A DNA stretch of 64,000 nt, from NCBI GenBank assembly GCA_002304445.1, contig NEVA01000015.1, positions 1 through 64,000 of the forward strand, read 5' to 3'. The notes beneath the pieces are model-generated. The model was not told the DNA's origin. It searched no databases and was given only the letters and a program-made list of their open reading frames with translations. Each line of letters opens with the position of its first letter. The stretch's first letter is position 1. Positions 25,583-34,352 of the stretch are shown one piece after another. The translations under genes were made by a program, and so were the position numbers. This DNA comes from Opitutia bacterium Tous-C4FEB. GTDB lineage: Bacteria > Verrucomicrobiota > Verrucomicrobiia > Opitutales > Opitutaceae.

Positions 25583-28405
25583 TTACTGATACGTGCGCGT
25601 GGCTTTCCAGGTGTTGCGATCGGTGAAGGTCGGCACGATGGGCGCGGCGGGCGGATTGTTTTTGCTGTGGAGCAAGATCGTGCGACGGCGGGCGGTCTCG
25701 GGCGCGAGCGTCTGCGTGAGGAGCGCGGCGGCGTCTTGGCGGGTCAGGGTCGCCAGCGCGGCGAGCGCGGCTTGGCTGCGGTCCCACTCGCCGTCGAAGG
25801 TGTAGGCGAGGGTGAAAAACGCATCGGCTTTCTCCGCGATGTTTTTGGGTTTCTCCTCCAAGGTCGAACGTACGCCGGCCAGCAGTGTCTTCCAATCCTC
25901 GTCGCCGAGCGCGGCGAGGGCGGCGGGGAGTGTCGCGATGAACGTCTCGGCGCGTTTGCGCAGATCGTCGGGCGCGTAGCCGCTGGCCTGGATGACAAAG
26001 GTGAAGTAGCGCTGGCGCAGGGAGGCGCTGGCGTTGGCGCCGACTATGTAGCCAAGCTGTTGTTTGGTGCGCAGCTCGGAGAAAAACGGCTCGCCGAGGA
26101 AATTGCCGAGCACGAGGGCGGCGGCGCGGGTGGCGGGCGAGTCGTCGGGCAGGAGGCGGTCTTGTACGAAGGCCGAGTTCACGCCGGCGATAAGACCGGC
26201 ATCGACGATGTCTTCTCCGGCGCCGAGCCCGACGTGGCGGCGACGGAGCAGGGCGGATTCCGGCGCGGCGGTGGCGCCGATTTTCCCCGCGATGGTACGC
26301 GTGGCGGCGATGGCGGCGTCGGGCGTGAGGTGACCGTGGACGAGGACTTCGACTTTGCCGGCAGTGAAGAAGGTTTGGGCAAAGGCCTGCACATCGGCCC
26401 AAGTGGCGGCGGTGGCCGGCGCGAGCAGTTCGTCGGGCGGAAAGACGAACTCGCGCGAGAGGGCGTCGCGGCGATCTTGGGCGAGTTTGTAGGCTTCGGT
26501 CTCGGGGTAGCTGCGCAGGCCGCGGAGGAGCGAGTCCTTCACCGCCTCGAACCGCTCCGGGGTCAGCGTGAACGCGCGGAGTTGCGCGGCGAGATCGGTC
26601 GCGTAGAGCACGGGCGAGTCGCCAAAACCGGTGACCTTTACCCGGACGCCCTCGAGGGTGGCCTCAGTGGCGACCGTAAGTCCCGCGAGGGCGGCTGCGT
26701 CGGCGTCGGCGGCGAGCGCGTCGCTGAGGCACGCGCCGTAGAGCGAGAGGAGCGCGGCGTTTTGGGCGGTGGCCATCGCGCGAACGGGGACGAAGCGATA
26801 GATCAGCGCGGTCTGCGGCCGGAGAAATTCGGTTTCACCGGCGTAGAAAAGATGCAGGCCGGCCTCGGCGATCAAGGGCAACGGGCGCTCGGGCAGGAGC
26901 GCAGTGCTCGTGGGCATGAAGCGGTTGGCCGTCGGCAAGGAGAAGGCGACCTTGGCCGGCTGCTTAAGGGCGGCGTAGGCCGCGCCGGAGTCTTCGCTGT
27001 AAGAGTAGGCCGTGCCGTAGATGCGCTCGGTCTTATCGGTCGGGACGTCCTTGGCCATGAGGGTGACGAGCAGGTTGTCGGGGGTGAGGACGTTGAGCAG
27101 GCGGCGGTAGGCGGCTTCGTCGGGGGCGCCCCACACGGCGGTCGCGCGCTCGGCAACTTCGAGCGGGTAGAACAGGGCTTGGTTGGCGAGTTGGGTCGCG
27201 AGCTCGGATCCCTCGCCGCGGTCGCCGTAGGTCTCGTTGAGGGCGGCGATGCGCGCGCGGTCGCGGTAGTAGTCGGCGGGAAATGGGGCCGCCCGGAGGT
27301 GATCGAGGTAACTGAAAATCAGGCCGAGCACGCGGGTGGTGTTTTCGCGACCGGCGGGCGTGAGCGAGACGCTGACGATGAGCGAACCGTAGGCGCTCGT
27401 GCGCTCCCAGAAATCCGCGCTGATGCTGTTGGCGAGGCCCTCGGTCTTGAGCAGCGTCTCGAGGCCACCGGGGCCGGCGTAGCCGATGAGCTGGGTGAGG
27501 AGCTCGTCGGGCTTACCCGCGAAATCGGGGCGCGTGGCCGGCATGGCGAACTCGAGTTTGAGCTGGCGGACTTCCTTGATGGGCTTGATCTGGGCGAGGC
27601 GAAGGGCGGCTTTGCGTGGCAGAAAATCGGGCGAGCGGGCGACGGTGGGCGCGGCGCGTCGGAGAATCGGGCCGAAGAGCGTACGGGCGAGTTTCTCGAG
27701 TTCGTCGAGCGAGGCCTTGCCGGCGAGGCTGAGGGCCATGCGGTCGGACGTGTAGTGTTGCTCGTAGAAGGCGCGGACGTGGGCGGGCGTGGTGCCGGCG
27801 AGCGTGTCCTTGTTGCCTGCGGAAAATTTACTCTCGTTGCTGCCGGGGGCGTAGAGTTCACGGGCCACGCCGCTCTCGCGCCGAAAATCGTTTTGCACGT
27901 GGCGCATGGCCTCGTTGTGGACGGCGTTGATTTCGCGCCCGGTGAACTCGGGGCTGAACTTCGGCGCGATGAAGAACTGGGCGAAACGATCGAGCGCGCC
28001 GGCGAACGCCTCGTGGCGGATGTCGAACTGGTAGTTCGTATGGTCGCTGGCGGTGTAGGCGTTGTTCATCCCGCCGTTTTGGCTGAGGTAGGTGTCAAAG
28101 TCGGAGACGTTGGGATATTTCTCCGTGCCGAGGAACAGCATGTGCTCGAGGAAGTGGGCGAGGCCCTCACGATCGGCGGGGTCGTCGATCTGGCCGACGT
28201 TCACGACGAGAGCGGCGCCGGACTTGTTGAATTTTTGGTCGGAGACGAGCAAGACGCGCAGGCCGTTATCGAGGACGAAGCGGCGGAACTGCGCGGTGTC
28301 GGTAGGCGCGACGACGCGGGGCGGTAGCGCGGGCGCAGGTACGGCGGTAAATCCGGCGGCGGGGAACAAGGCGAGGGCGGCGGCGAGAACAAGAGGCAGG
28401 CGCAT
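25583..28405 (-). CDS. M16-family zinc metalloprotease (pitrilysin/insulinase-like)
   Basis: A 940-residue exported protease. The start at 28405 gives a signal peptide MRLPLVLAAALALFPAAGFT; the long open frame upstream has no signal and overlaps noncoding sequence. The inverted zinc motif HxxEH appears as HFLEHMLFLG near residue 90, with the distal Glu in the EINAVHNEAMRH block, as in pitrilysin and insulysin. Length and the four-homologous-domain plan (active half, then middle and C-terminal inactive halves) match full-length pitrilysin. It degrades peptides and small proteins in the periplasm or outside. Transcribed alone; palindromic repeats lie immediately beyond its stop. Confidence 0.92.
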   Translation of the reverse strand: MRLPLVLAAALALFPAAGFTAVPAPALPPRVVAPTDTAQFRRFVLDNGLRVLLVSDQKFNKSGAALVVNVGQIDDPADREGLAHFLEHMLFLGTEKYPNVSDFDTYLSQNGGMNNAYTASDHTNYQFDIRHEAFAGALDRFAQFFIAPKFSPEFTGREINAVHNEAMRHVQNDFRRESGVARELYAPGSNESKFSAGNKDTLAGTTPAHVRAFYEQHYTSDRMALSLAGKASLDELEKLARTLFGPILRRAAPTVARSPDFLPRKAALRLAQIKPIKEVRQLKLEFAMPATRPDFAGKPDELLTQLIGYAGPGGLETLLKTEGLANSISADFWERTSAYGSLIVSVSLTPAGRENTTRVLGLIFSYLDHLRAAPFPADYYRDRARIAALNETYGDRGEGSELATQLANQALFYPLEVAERATAVWGAPDEAAYRRLLNVLTPDNLLVTLMAKDVPTDKTERIYGTAYSYSEDSGAAYAALKQPAKVAFSLPTANRFMPTSTALLPERPLPLIAEAGLHLFYAGETEFLRPQTALIYRFVPVRAMATAQNAALLSLYGACLSDALAADADAAALAGLTVATEATLEGVRVKVTGFGDSPVLYATDLAAQLRAFTLTPERFEAVKDSLLRGLRSYPETEAYKLAQDRRDALSREFVFPPDELLAPATAATWADVQAFAQTFFTAGKVEVLVHGHLTPDAAIAATRTIAGKIGATAAPESALLRRRHVGLGAGEDIVDAGLIAGVNSAFVQDRLLPDDSPATRAAALVLGNFLGEPFFSELRTKQQLGYIVGANASASLRQRYFTFVIQASGYAPDDLRKRAETFIATLPAALAALGDEDWKTLLAGVRSTLEEKPKNIAEKADAFFTLAYTFDGEWDRSQAALAALATLTRQDAAALLTQTLAPETARRRTILLHSKNNPPAAPIVPTFTDRNTWKATRTYQ

Positions 28406-28490
28406 GGTTGGTGATTTGATTGGGTTGAAGGTGGGCGGTGCGCGCGGAAACGCCAAGCGGTTAGCGGTGAAAGGTGCGGGAGCGGGATAA

Positions 28491-28802
28491 AAGGACAGCT
28501 GCGGGATAGCGGCAGCTTCACCGAACTTCGATTTTTTTGATGTTACCGCATGCGGCGGCCCGACGGCGCTTCTCCAGACGACGCTGTTCGATTTCCAGAG
28601 CAAGCGCGGGCTGGGCCGGCTGGACGAGACCCGCGCGCTTAACCGCGCTTTTGTGGAGTTCATCCCCCGGCCGATCTTGCTCTCGCTGGTCGGCGGTTGG
28701 TTCTTCAGTCCGACGGCGTCGAGCCTGCTGCTGGAGGACCGTTCGCTGGCGCTCACCTTGCTGTTCGCGGAGCCGGACGCGAAGGCGAAGAGCGAGCGGT
28801 GA
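28491..28802 (+). pseudogene. coding-like ORF of unknown origin, no start codon
   Basis: An open frame between TAA 28488-28490 and TGA 28800-28802 has strong GC at third positions and protein-like composition (TTLFDFQSKRGLGRLDETR, ALNRAFVEFIPRPILLSLVG, FFSPTASSLLLEDRSLALTL). No ATG, GTG or TTG occurs in its first two thirds, and the likely beginning is missing. It may be the 3' remnant of a lost gene or use an unusual start. I do not recognise the family. It converges on the small minus-strand gene at 28824. Confidence 0.35.
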
Positions 28803-28823
28803 ACGGCGGAACGGGCCGGACGC

Positions 28824-28979
28824 TCAACGCGGAACGTTGGCCTTGGAACGTTTGGTTTTCTTGGCGGGAGGGGTGACCGGGGTGACGCGGCGCACGTGGC
28901 GATTGGGGCGGCGCTTGATCGCGGCGTGGTGGGCGGGGTCGAGGGAGACGCCGAAGAGTTGGAGGCATTCGAGGCACAT
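28824..28979 (-). CDS. 51-residue basic protein with N-terminal CxxC
   Basis: A small ORF from ATG 28979 to TGA 28824-28826. The product begins MCLECLQLFGVSLDPAHHAA and continues with a strongly basic tail rich in Lys, Arg and Pro (PPAKKTKRSKANVPR). Third codon positions are GC-rich, consistent with coding. The CLEC pair could bind metal, and the tail could bind nucleic acid, but no family is recognised. It lies between the pectate-lyase-fold gene and the startless ORF. Confidence 0.45.
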   Translation of the reverse strand: MCLECLQLFGVSLDPAHHAAIKRRPNRHVRRVTPVTPPAKKTKRSKANVPR

Positions 28980-29035
28980 GGACGGACGTTTTATCGGGCT
29001 TGGCTTGGGCGGGGAGGGCGAGGGCGCGGACTTGG

Positions 29036-29070
29036 GCGCGGAGGGCGGGTCAGAGACCCTGCCCTACTTT
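29036..29070. repeat. interspersed palindrome containing a stop codon
   Basis: GCGGAGGGCGGGTCAGAGAC then CCTGCCCTACTTT. The repeat supplies the TAG stop (29064-29066) of the minus-strand pectate-lyase-fold gene. Confidence 0.6.
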
Positions 29071-30614
29071 TTTTCGGAGAGGCGGCGGGCGAATTGGGCG
29101 GCGTGGAGGTTGGCGGGCTCGAGGCTGGCGGGACTGATCGCTTCCCACCACGGGGCAGTGCCGTCGAGTTTGCTCGGGTGCTTCGTGCGCACGCCGACGA
29201 AATTCATCGTCACGGGGCCCCAGCCTTTGGGCGGGGGCGCGATGAAACCGGCGGCGCGGATGTTCCAGAACGTGCTCCACCCGGCGCTCGGGCGACCGAG
29301 GCTCGGGCCGCCGCCGTTGCGCCAGACGCGGGTGCCGCGGCCGCAGTCGATGTCGGTGAAGAGGTTTTCGTAAGGCGTGTCTTTGTGATGGTCGAAGTTG
29401 AGGTCGGTGCCGCGGCCTTGGGCGAAAACGTTGCCCGAGGCCCGTTCGACGCTGAGGTCGTGCACGTAGGGCGCGCGGACGTCGAAGTTGGTCACGAGAT
29501 TGTCCTCGGAGTTCTTGAGCTGGATCGCGTGGTGGCCGGTGCAGTCGGGCACGCCGCCTTCAACGGTGCCGCGGGCGATGTCGGCGGTGAGCAAAATGCC
29601 GTCGAGGGTGTTGCCGCTGGCCACGACGTTGACGCCGAGGTCGCCGTTGTGGATGGCGACGTCGCGGACCCAGCAGTTGAAGACGGCGCGGAGTTCGATG
29701 GCGTTGTGGCCGTCCTCCTTGAAGTGGCCGCGATACTTGGTGCCGGGAAACGCGAAGCCGAGGTGCTCGATGCCGGACTCGGTCACGGTGGGCTTGAAGG
29801 CGCGAAGTTCGGGACGCCACTCGGTGCGGGTCTCGAAGCGGAGGGGGCGGTCAAGCGTCACGCGCAGGCCGGCGATCGCGGTGATACGGAAGAGCTGCTG
29901 GGTGTCGCGTTGCTTGCCCTTGGCGATGTCGCCGGGGTCGCCGTTGTAGAGGTAAGTTTTGAGGCTTTGGTCGGGGGTCTCGCGGACGACGAGGAGGACG
30001 AGTTGGCCGACGCTGAGATCGGCGGCGCGGTCGACTTCGATTTCGCGGTCGCCACGTCGGGCGAGGGCGGTGATGGCGGAGAGTTTCTTGGACTGGTAGT
30101 TGCCATCGAGGGTCACGAAGGCGCCGTCGAAGGAGTAGCCGCTGGCGGGGCCGCCGGTGGCGGTTTTGCGGGCGCGAGGGTGGATCGCGTCGAGGCCGCG
30201 CGGAAACCAGAGGATGGTCTCGGTGGGACCGGCGCCGCGAAGCACGACGCCACTGCGCGTGATGCGGATGAAGTCGGAAACGAGGTAACGGCCGGGCGGG
30301 AGATAGACCGCGCCGGCGGGCGTGGCGTCGATGGCGGCTTGGATGGCCTTGGTGTCGTCGGTGGTGCCGTCGCCGAGCGCGCCGAAATCGCGGACGTTGG
30401 TCGCGCGCGGGAGCTCGGGGATGGGACGCTCGCCCTGGTGGTAACCGGCGCGGGAAAAATCGGGCAGCCGGCCCGCGGCGGATCCTATTTCGCCGGCTTC
30501 GCCCCAGAGTTGGGAGTAGGCCGGGGCGGCGGGGAGGAAGGCGGCGGTGACAAGAAAAGCGATGAGGGAGCTGATGATCCGCGCCGAGGGGATTGCAGAT
30601 TTAGGGGGAGGCAT
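29064..30614 (-). CDS. exported pectate-lyase-3-like parallel beta-helix protein
   Basis: A 516-residue exported protein. The start at 30614 (MPPPKSAIPSARIISSLIAF) gives a signal peptide ending PAAPAYS. The domain begins with ATNVRDFGALGDGTTDDTKA and AIQAAIDATPAGAVYLPPGR, the hallmark N terminus of the pectate_lyase_3/GH28-like right-handed beta-helix, followed by many Asn/Asp-rich rungs (GNTLDGILLTADIARGTVEG; HHAIQLKNSEDNLVTN). Catalytic residues cannot be assigned, so lyase, glycosidase or epimerase activity is open. A polysaccharide substrate is likely and a pectin methylesterase gene lies 21 kb away. It is divergent from the hsdMS gene. Confidence 0.8.
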   Translation of the reverse strand: MPPPKSAIPSARIISSLIAFLVTAAFLPAAPAYSQLWGEAGEIGSAAGRLPDFSRAGYHQGERPIPELPRATNVRDFGALGDGTTDDTKAIQAAIDATPAGAVYLPPGRYLVSDFIRITRSGVVLRGAGPTETILWFPRGLDAIHPRARKTATGGPASGYSFDGAFVTLDGNYQSKKLSAITALARRGDREIEVDRAADLSVGQLVLLVVRETPDQSLKTYLYNGDPGDIAKGKQRDTQQLFRITAIAGLRVTLDRPLRFETRTEWRPELRAFKPTVTESGIEHLGFAFPGTKYRGHFKEDGHNAIELRAVFNCWVRDVAIHNGDLGVNVVASGNTLDGILLTADIARGTVEGGVPDCTGHHAIQLKNSEDNLVTNFDVRAPYVHDLSVERASGNVFAQGRGTDLNFDHHKDTPYENLFTDIDCGRGTRVWRNGGGPSLGRPSAGWSTFWNIRAAGFIAPPPKGWGPVTMNFVGVRTKHPSKLDGTAPWWEAISPASLEPANLHAAQFARRLSEKK

Positions 30615-30724
30615 CGGTGACGGCCCACGTTGCGCGATGGCGGGAGGCACTCAAGCGAGGATCCGGCGATTCGCCCAAACCAGCATTGCCGCGCCGCGCC
30701 GCATCTCACCACTCTTGCCGTCCC

Positions 30725-33166
30725 GTGCTCACCTCCGAAACCAAGCGCCGCCTCGACGCCTGCCGCAACCTGCTCGTCGGCAAACTCCCTCTCCCCACCG
30801 ATCAGGTCGAGCTCATCACCCTCGCACTCATCTACAAGTTCATGGACGACCTCGACGAGGAGTCCGTGGCGATGGGCGGCAAGCGCTCCTTCTTCACCGG
30901 CCCGCTCGCCCCCTACCGCTGGCGCGCCCTCCTGCCGCAGACCGTCTCCGGCGACGAGCGCGTCGCCCTCTTCTCCGAAGGCGTCGAGGCCATCGGCAAC
31001 GCCAAGACCGGCGCGCATCTGCCCGAGCTTTTTCGCGACATCTTCCGCAACGCCTTCCTGAAATTCCGCGACGGCCGCATCCTCACGCTCTTTCTCAACG
31101 AGGTGAACGGCTTCGCCTACTCGCACAGCGAGGAGCTGGGCAACGCCTTCGAATACCTCCTCCAGTGCATGGGCACGCAGGGCGAAAACGGCCAGTTCCG
31201 CACGCCCCGCCACATCATCGACTGGATCGTCGCCTGCCTCGATCCCCAGCCCACCGACCGGATCCTCGACCCCGCCTGCGGCACCGGCGGCTTCCTGGTC
31301 TCCGCCTACCGGCATATCCTCCAAAAACACACCTCGCCCGGCTCCAAGCTGCCCGGCGACCGGCTCGGCCACGAGCAGCGCCAGCGCCTCTACGCCAACT
31401 TCACCGGCTACGACATCACCGACCTCATGGTGAAGCTGAGCAAGGTGAACCTCTTCCTCCACCAGTTCCCCAGCCCCGCGATCCACATCTACGACTCGCT
31501 CAGCAACGACGCCCGCTGGTCGGAAAAAGCCGACCTCATCCTCGCCAACCCGCCGTTCATGACGCCGAAGGGCGGCGTCACCCCGCACACCAAGTTCCGC
31601 GTCCCCGCCAAGAAAGCCGAGGTCCTCTTCACCGACTACATCGCCGAGCACCTCACGCCCGACGGCCGCGCCGGCATCATCGTGCCCAACGGCATTGTCG
31701 CCACCACGCAGAACGCCTACGTGAGCCTTCGCCGCTTCCTCGTCGAGGACAGCCTCGTCGCCGTGGTCAGCCTGCCCGCCGGCGTCTTCAAGCCCTACAG
31801 CGGCGTGAAGACGAGCATCCTGCTGCTCGACAAAAAACTCGCCCGCCGCACCGACAAAATCCTCTTCTTGAAGATCGCCGCCGACGGTTTTGATTTGGGC
31901 GATCAGCGCCGGGAAATCGCGGCGAACGATCTGCCCGAAGCGGAGCGCGTGATGAAGGCGTGGTTCAACGGAAAGCTCAGTTCTGATTTCGCCAGCCCGC
32001 TGGCATGGAAGCTCGTCGAGAAACGGGAGCTGCTGGCTCAGCACGGCTGTAATCTCGATGTCAGTGAGATCGGAGTCGGTAAGGCCTCAGAAAACGGTGA
32101 GATGCCGTTCTTCAAAATCTCAGACCTGCTCCAAGGCGTGCGCATGTCGAACAAAGTTCAGAAGAATCAATTTCTTTCAGCAGGCCGATATCCAATCGTC
32201 GCTCAGTCGGAAAACTTCATCGCTGGCTATTGGAACGATGACGCGGACGTCTTTCGCGTAAAAACGCCACTCGTTCTTTTCGGTGACCACACCCGACGGT
32301 TCAAATACGTGGATTTCGACTTCGTGCTCGGAGCCGACGGAGTGAAGGTGCTCCAATTTGATGAACGCGTTCTGCCTCGCTACGCCTACTTTGCGCTGAA
32401 CACACTCAAGCTCCGAAATCTCGGCTACTCGCGGCACTACAAAGAACTGCTCAGCCACGAAATCCCCCTGCCGCCGCTGGAGGAACAGCGGCGGATCGTG
32501 GCGGAGATCGAGGGCTACCAGCAGGTCATCGACGGCGCCCGCCAGATCCTCGCCGCCTATGGCCCGCGAATCGCAGTCGATCCCGAGTGGGAGACGGTCA
32601 CGATTGGCTCGGTTGCGCGCGTCGTCAGCGGCCACGCGTTCTCATTGGATCAACAGGGGAAGACCGATGAGGAGATTCCTTTCTACAAGGTGAGTGACAT
32701 GAACCTTCCCGGAAACGAGAGCTTCATGATCAGCCATAACAATGCTGTTTCCCGGAAGACGCTTTCGTTGCTCAAAGCCAAGGCGCATCCAGCCGGAACG
32801 ATCATCTTTCCAAAAGTCGGCGCGGCAATTGCGACCAATAAAAAACGAATCCTCACGCGCGAGGCGACTTTCGACAATAACGTCATGGGCATCGTTCCAA
32901 GCGAAAAGCTTATGTCGCGATTCCTGCACACTTGGCTCGCGGGTTTCGACCTCAGCAAGTGGGCAAGCGAGTCGCATCCCCCATCGATGCGCCAAGGAAC
33001 CGTTGAAGACCAAGAAATCCCCCTGCCCCCGCTGCCCGAGCAGAGGCGAATCGTGGCGGAGCTGGACGCGGAGGCGGCGGAGGTAGCGGCCGTGCGCGCG
33101 CTGATCCCCCGCTACGAAGCCAAAATCCAGCGCGTCCTCGCCCGCGTCTGGGGCACGGCGACCTGA
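30725..33166 (+). CDS. type I restriction HsdM-HsdS fusion protein
   Basis: An 813-residue fusion of the modification and specificity subunits of a type I restriction system. The N-terminal part is an N6-adenine methyltransferase: motif I DPACGTGGFL at residues 182-191 and NPPF at 275-278. From about residue 445 two target-recognition domains follow, each ending in a conserved helix, EIPLPPLEEQRRIVAEIEGY near 580 and EIPLPPLPEQRRIVAELDAE near 766. The GTG start at 30725 begins VLTSETKRRLDACRNLLVGK, the usual HsdM N terminus. HsdM and HsdS are normally separate; here one polypeptide provides both. HsdR is encoded downstream after the Abi gene. The recognition sequence is not predictable by eye. 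Confidence 0.92.
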   Translation: MLTSETKRRLDACRNLLVGKLPLPTDQVELITLALIYKFMDDLDEESVAMGGKRSFFTGPLAPYRWRALLPQTVSGDERVALFSEGVEAIGNAKTGAHLPELFRDIFRNAFLKFRDGRILTLFLNEVNGFAYSHSEELGNAFEYLLQCMGTQGENGQFRTPRHIIDWIVACLDPQPTDRILDPACGTGGFLVSAYRHILQKHTSPGSKLPGDRLGHEQRQRLYANFTGYDITDLMVKLSKVNLFLHQFPSPAIHIYDSLSNDARWSEKADLILANPPFMTPKGGVTPHTKFRVPAKKAEVLFTDYIAEHLTPDGRAGIIVPNGIVATTQNAYVSLRRFLVEDSLVAVVSLPAGVFKPYSGVKTSILLLDKKLARRTDKILFLKIAADGFDLGDQRREIAANDLPEAERVMKAWFNGKLSSDFASPLAWKLVEKRELLAQHGCNLDVSEIGVGKASENGEMPFFKISDLLQGVRMSNKVQKNQFLSAGRYPIVAQSENFIAGYWNDDADVFRVKTPLVLFGDHTRRFKYVDFDFVLGADGVKVLQFDERVLPRYAYFALNTLKLRNLGYSRHYKELLSHEIPLPPLEEQRRIVAEIEGYQQVIDGARQILAAYGPRIAVDPEWETVTIGSVARVVSGHAFSLDQQGKTDEEIPFYKVSDMNLPGNESFMISHNNAVSRKTLSLLKAKAHPAGTIIFPKVGAAIATNKKRILTREATFDNNVMGIVPSEKLMSRFLHTWLAGFDLSKWASESHPPSMRQGTVEDQEIPLPPLPEQRRIVAELDAEAAEVAAVRALIPRYEAKIQRVLARVWGTAT

Positions 33167-33192
33167 CCGGGTCGCCAGTCCGGCTATGTGTG

Positions 33193-33258
33193 TAGAAAAA
33201 CGACGGCGCCACTAAACTACGGATTTGCAGCGAGTTCTTATTTGTTTAGAAAAACGAC
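33193..33258 (+). repeat. direct repeat TAGAAAAACGAC in the hsdMS-abi gap
   Basis: The 12-mer TAGAAAAACGAC occurs at 33193-33204 and 33247-33258, 54 bases apart, in a gap (33167-33437) that is noticeably more AT-rich than its surroundings. It could be a regulatory site for the Abi gene or a trace of insertion. A short inverted repeat TGGAG-CTCCA follows near 33325-33341. No other feature is seen in the gap. Confidence 0.4.
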
Positions 33259-33437
33259 ATGGGCGTTTCCGGTCAGAATTCTGCCAGCAGATCGTTCCTC
33301 CACGGGACGAAACGGTCGCTTGACTTGGAGATCATAGCTCCAGACGTTTTCGCCAGTATATCCGCCAGGCTGAGGTTCTCGGGGTTTCCTCGGGAGCATG
33401 CCCAAATGTGGCGGATTTTTCTTTTTCAGCCGCCGGC

Positions 33438-34334
33438 ATGAACTACACGAAGCAGGCGCTCACCTTTGGCCAGCAAGCCGCGCAGATGCAGTCTCGAGGC
33501 CTGGTCGCCGCGACGACGGCCGAGATCGAAGCCCGGCTTCGCGATGTGAGCTACTATCGGCTTAGCGCGTATTGGCATCCCTTCAAGCGCCCGGACGAAT
33601 CACTGGTTCCCGGCACGACGTTGGACCAAGTGTGGCGGCGCTACGTCTTTGACCGTCATCTGCGCCTGCTGGTGATGGATGCCATCGAACGCGTCGAAGT
33701 GGCGATCCTGCGGACCCGGATGGTCGAGCAGTTCACCGTGCTCCACGGCCCCTTCGGCCATCGGATCTGGAATAATTTCAAACCCGACTTCAAGCCGTCC
33801 GAACACACCAAGCTAATGCTCGACCTCGATCAATCGGCCGAGCGCAGCAACGAGGTTTTTGTGGAAAGCTTCCGGACGAAATATACCGCCGAACCTCATC
33901 TGCCGCTATGGATGGCCGCCGAGATCATGTCCTTCGGGCAACTCTTCCTTTTCTTTCGCCAACTTAATCGAGCCGAGCAGCAGCAACTCTCGGCGGAATT
34001 CGGCGTGTTGCCGCCCGTGCTCGAATCGTGGCTGCGCTGCCTGAACTACGTGCGCAACGCCTGTGCGCATCATGCCCGGCTGTGGAACCGGGAGCTGCCG
34101 ATCCGCCCTTTTGTGCCGGATAAGAAACACCAGCCTGATTGGCATCTGTCCACGACGCCGGCGAATGATCGGATTTACGCCGTGCTGCTTTTGCTGCGGC
34201 ACCTGCTCCGCCATGTGGCGCCCAACACCCATTGGAAAGATCGCCTGCTCAAGCTGCTCGCGAATTATCCGGAAGTGCCCACGGCGTCCATGGGCTTTCC
34301 CGTCAATTGGCAGACCTGCCCGATCTGGAGCTAA
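33438..34334 (+). CDS. Abi_2/AbiF-like abortive-infection protein (HEPN)
   Basis: A 298-residue protein of the Abi_2 (AbiD/AbiF) family. The start gives MNYTKQALTFGQQAAQMQSR, then SYYRLSAYWHPF near residue 40 and, near the C-terminal third, RNACAHHARLWNRE, with the HEPN-type Rx4-6H arrangement (R206, H211/H212) expected of a metal-independent ribonuclease. Such proteins are thought to block phage growth by cleaving RNA. It lies inside the type I operon, 18 bases before hsdR, a common position where it may act if restriction fails. A 271-base AT-richer gap precedes it, so it may have its own promoter. Confidence 0.88.
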   Translation: MNYTKQALTFGQQAAQMQSRGLVAATTAEIEARLRDVSYYRLSAYWHPFKRPDESLVPGTTLDQVWRRYVFDRHLRLLVMDAIERVEVAILRTRMVEQFTVLHGPFGHRIWNNFKPDFKPSEHTKLMLDLDQSAERSNEVFVESFRTKYTAEPHLPLWMAAEIMSFGQLFLFFRQLNRAEQQQLSAEFGVLPPVLESWLRCLNYVRNACAHHARLWNRELPIRPFVPDKKHQPDWHLSTTPANDRIYAVLLLLRHLLRHVAPNTHWKDRLLKLLANYPEVPTASMGFPVNWQTCPIWS

Positions 34335-34352
34335 AACAACCTTTTCGTCCCC

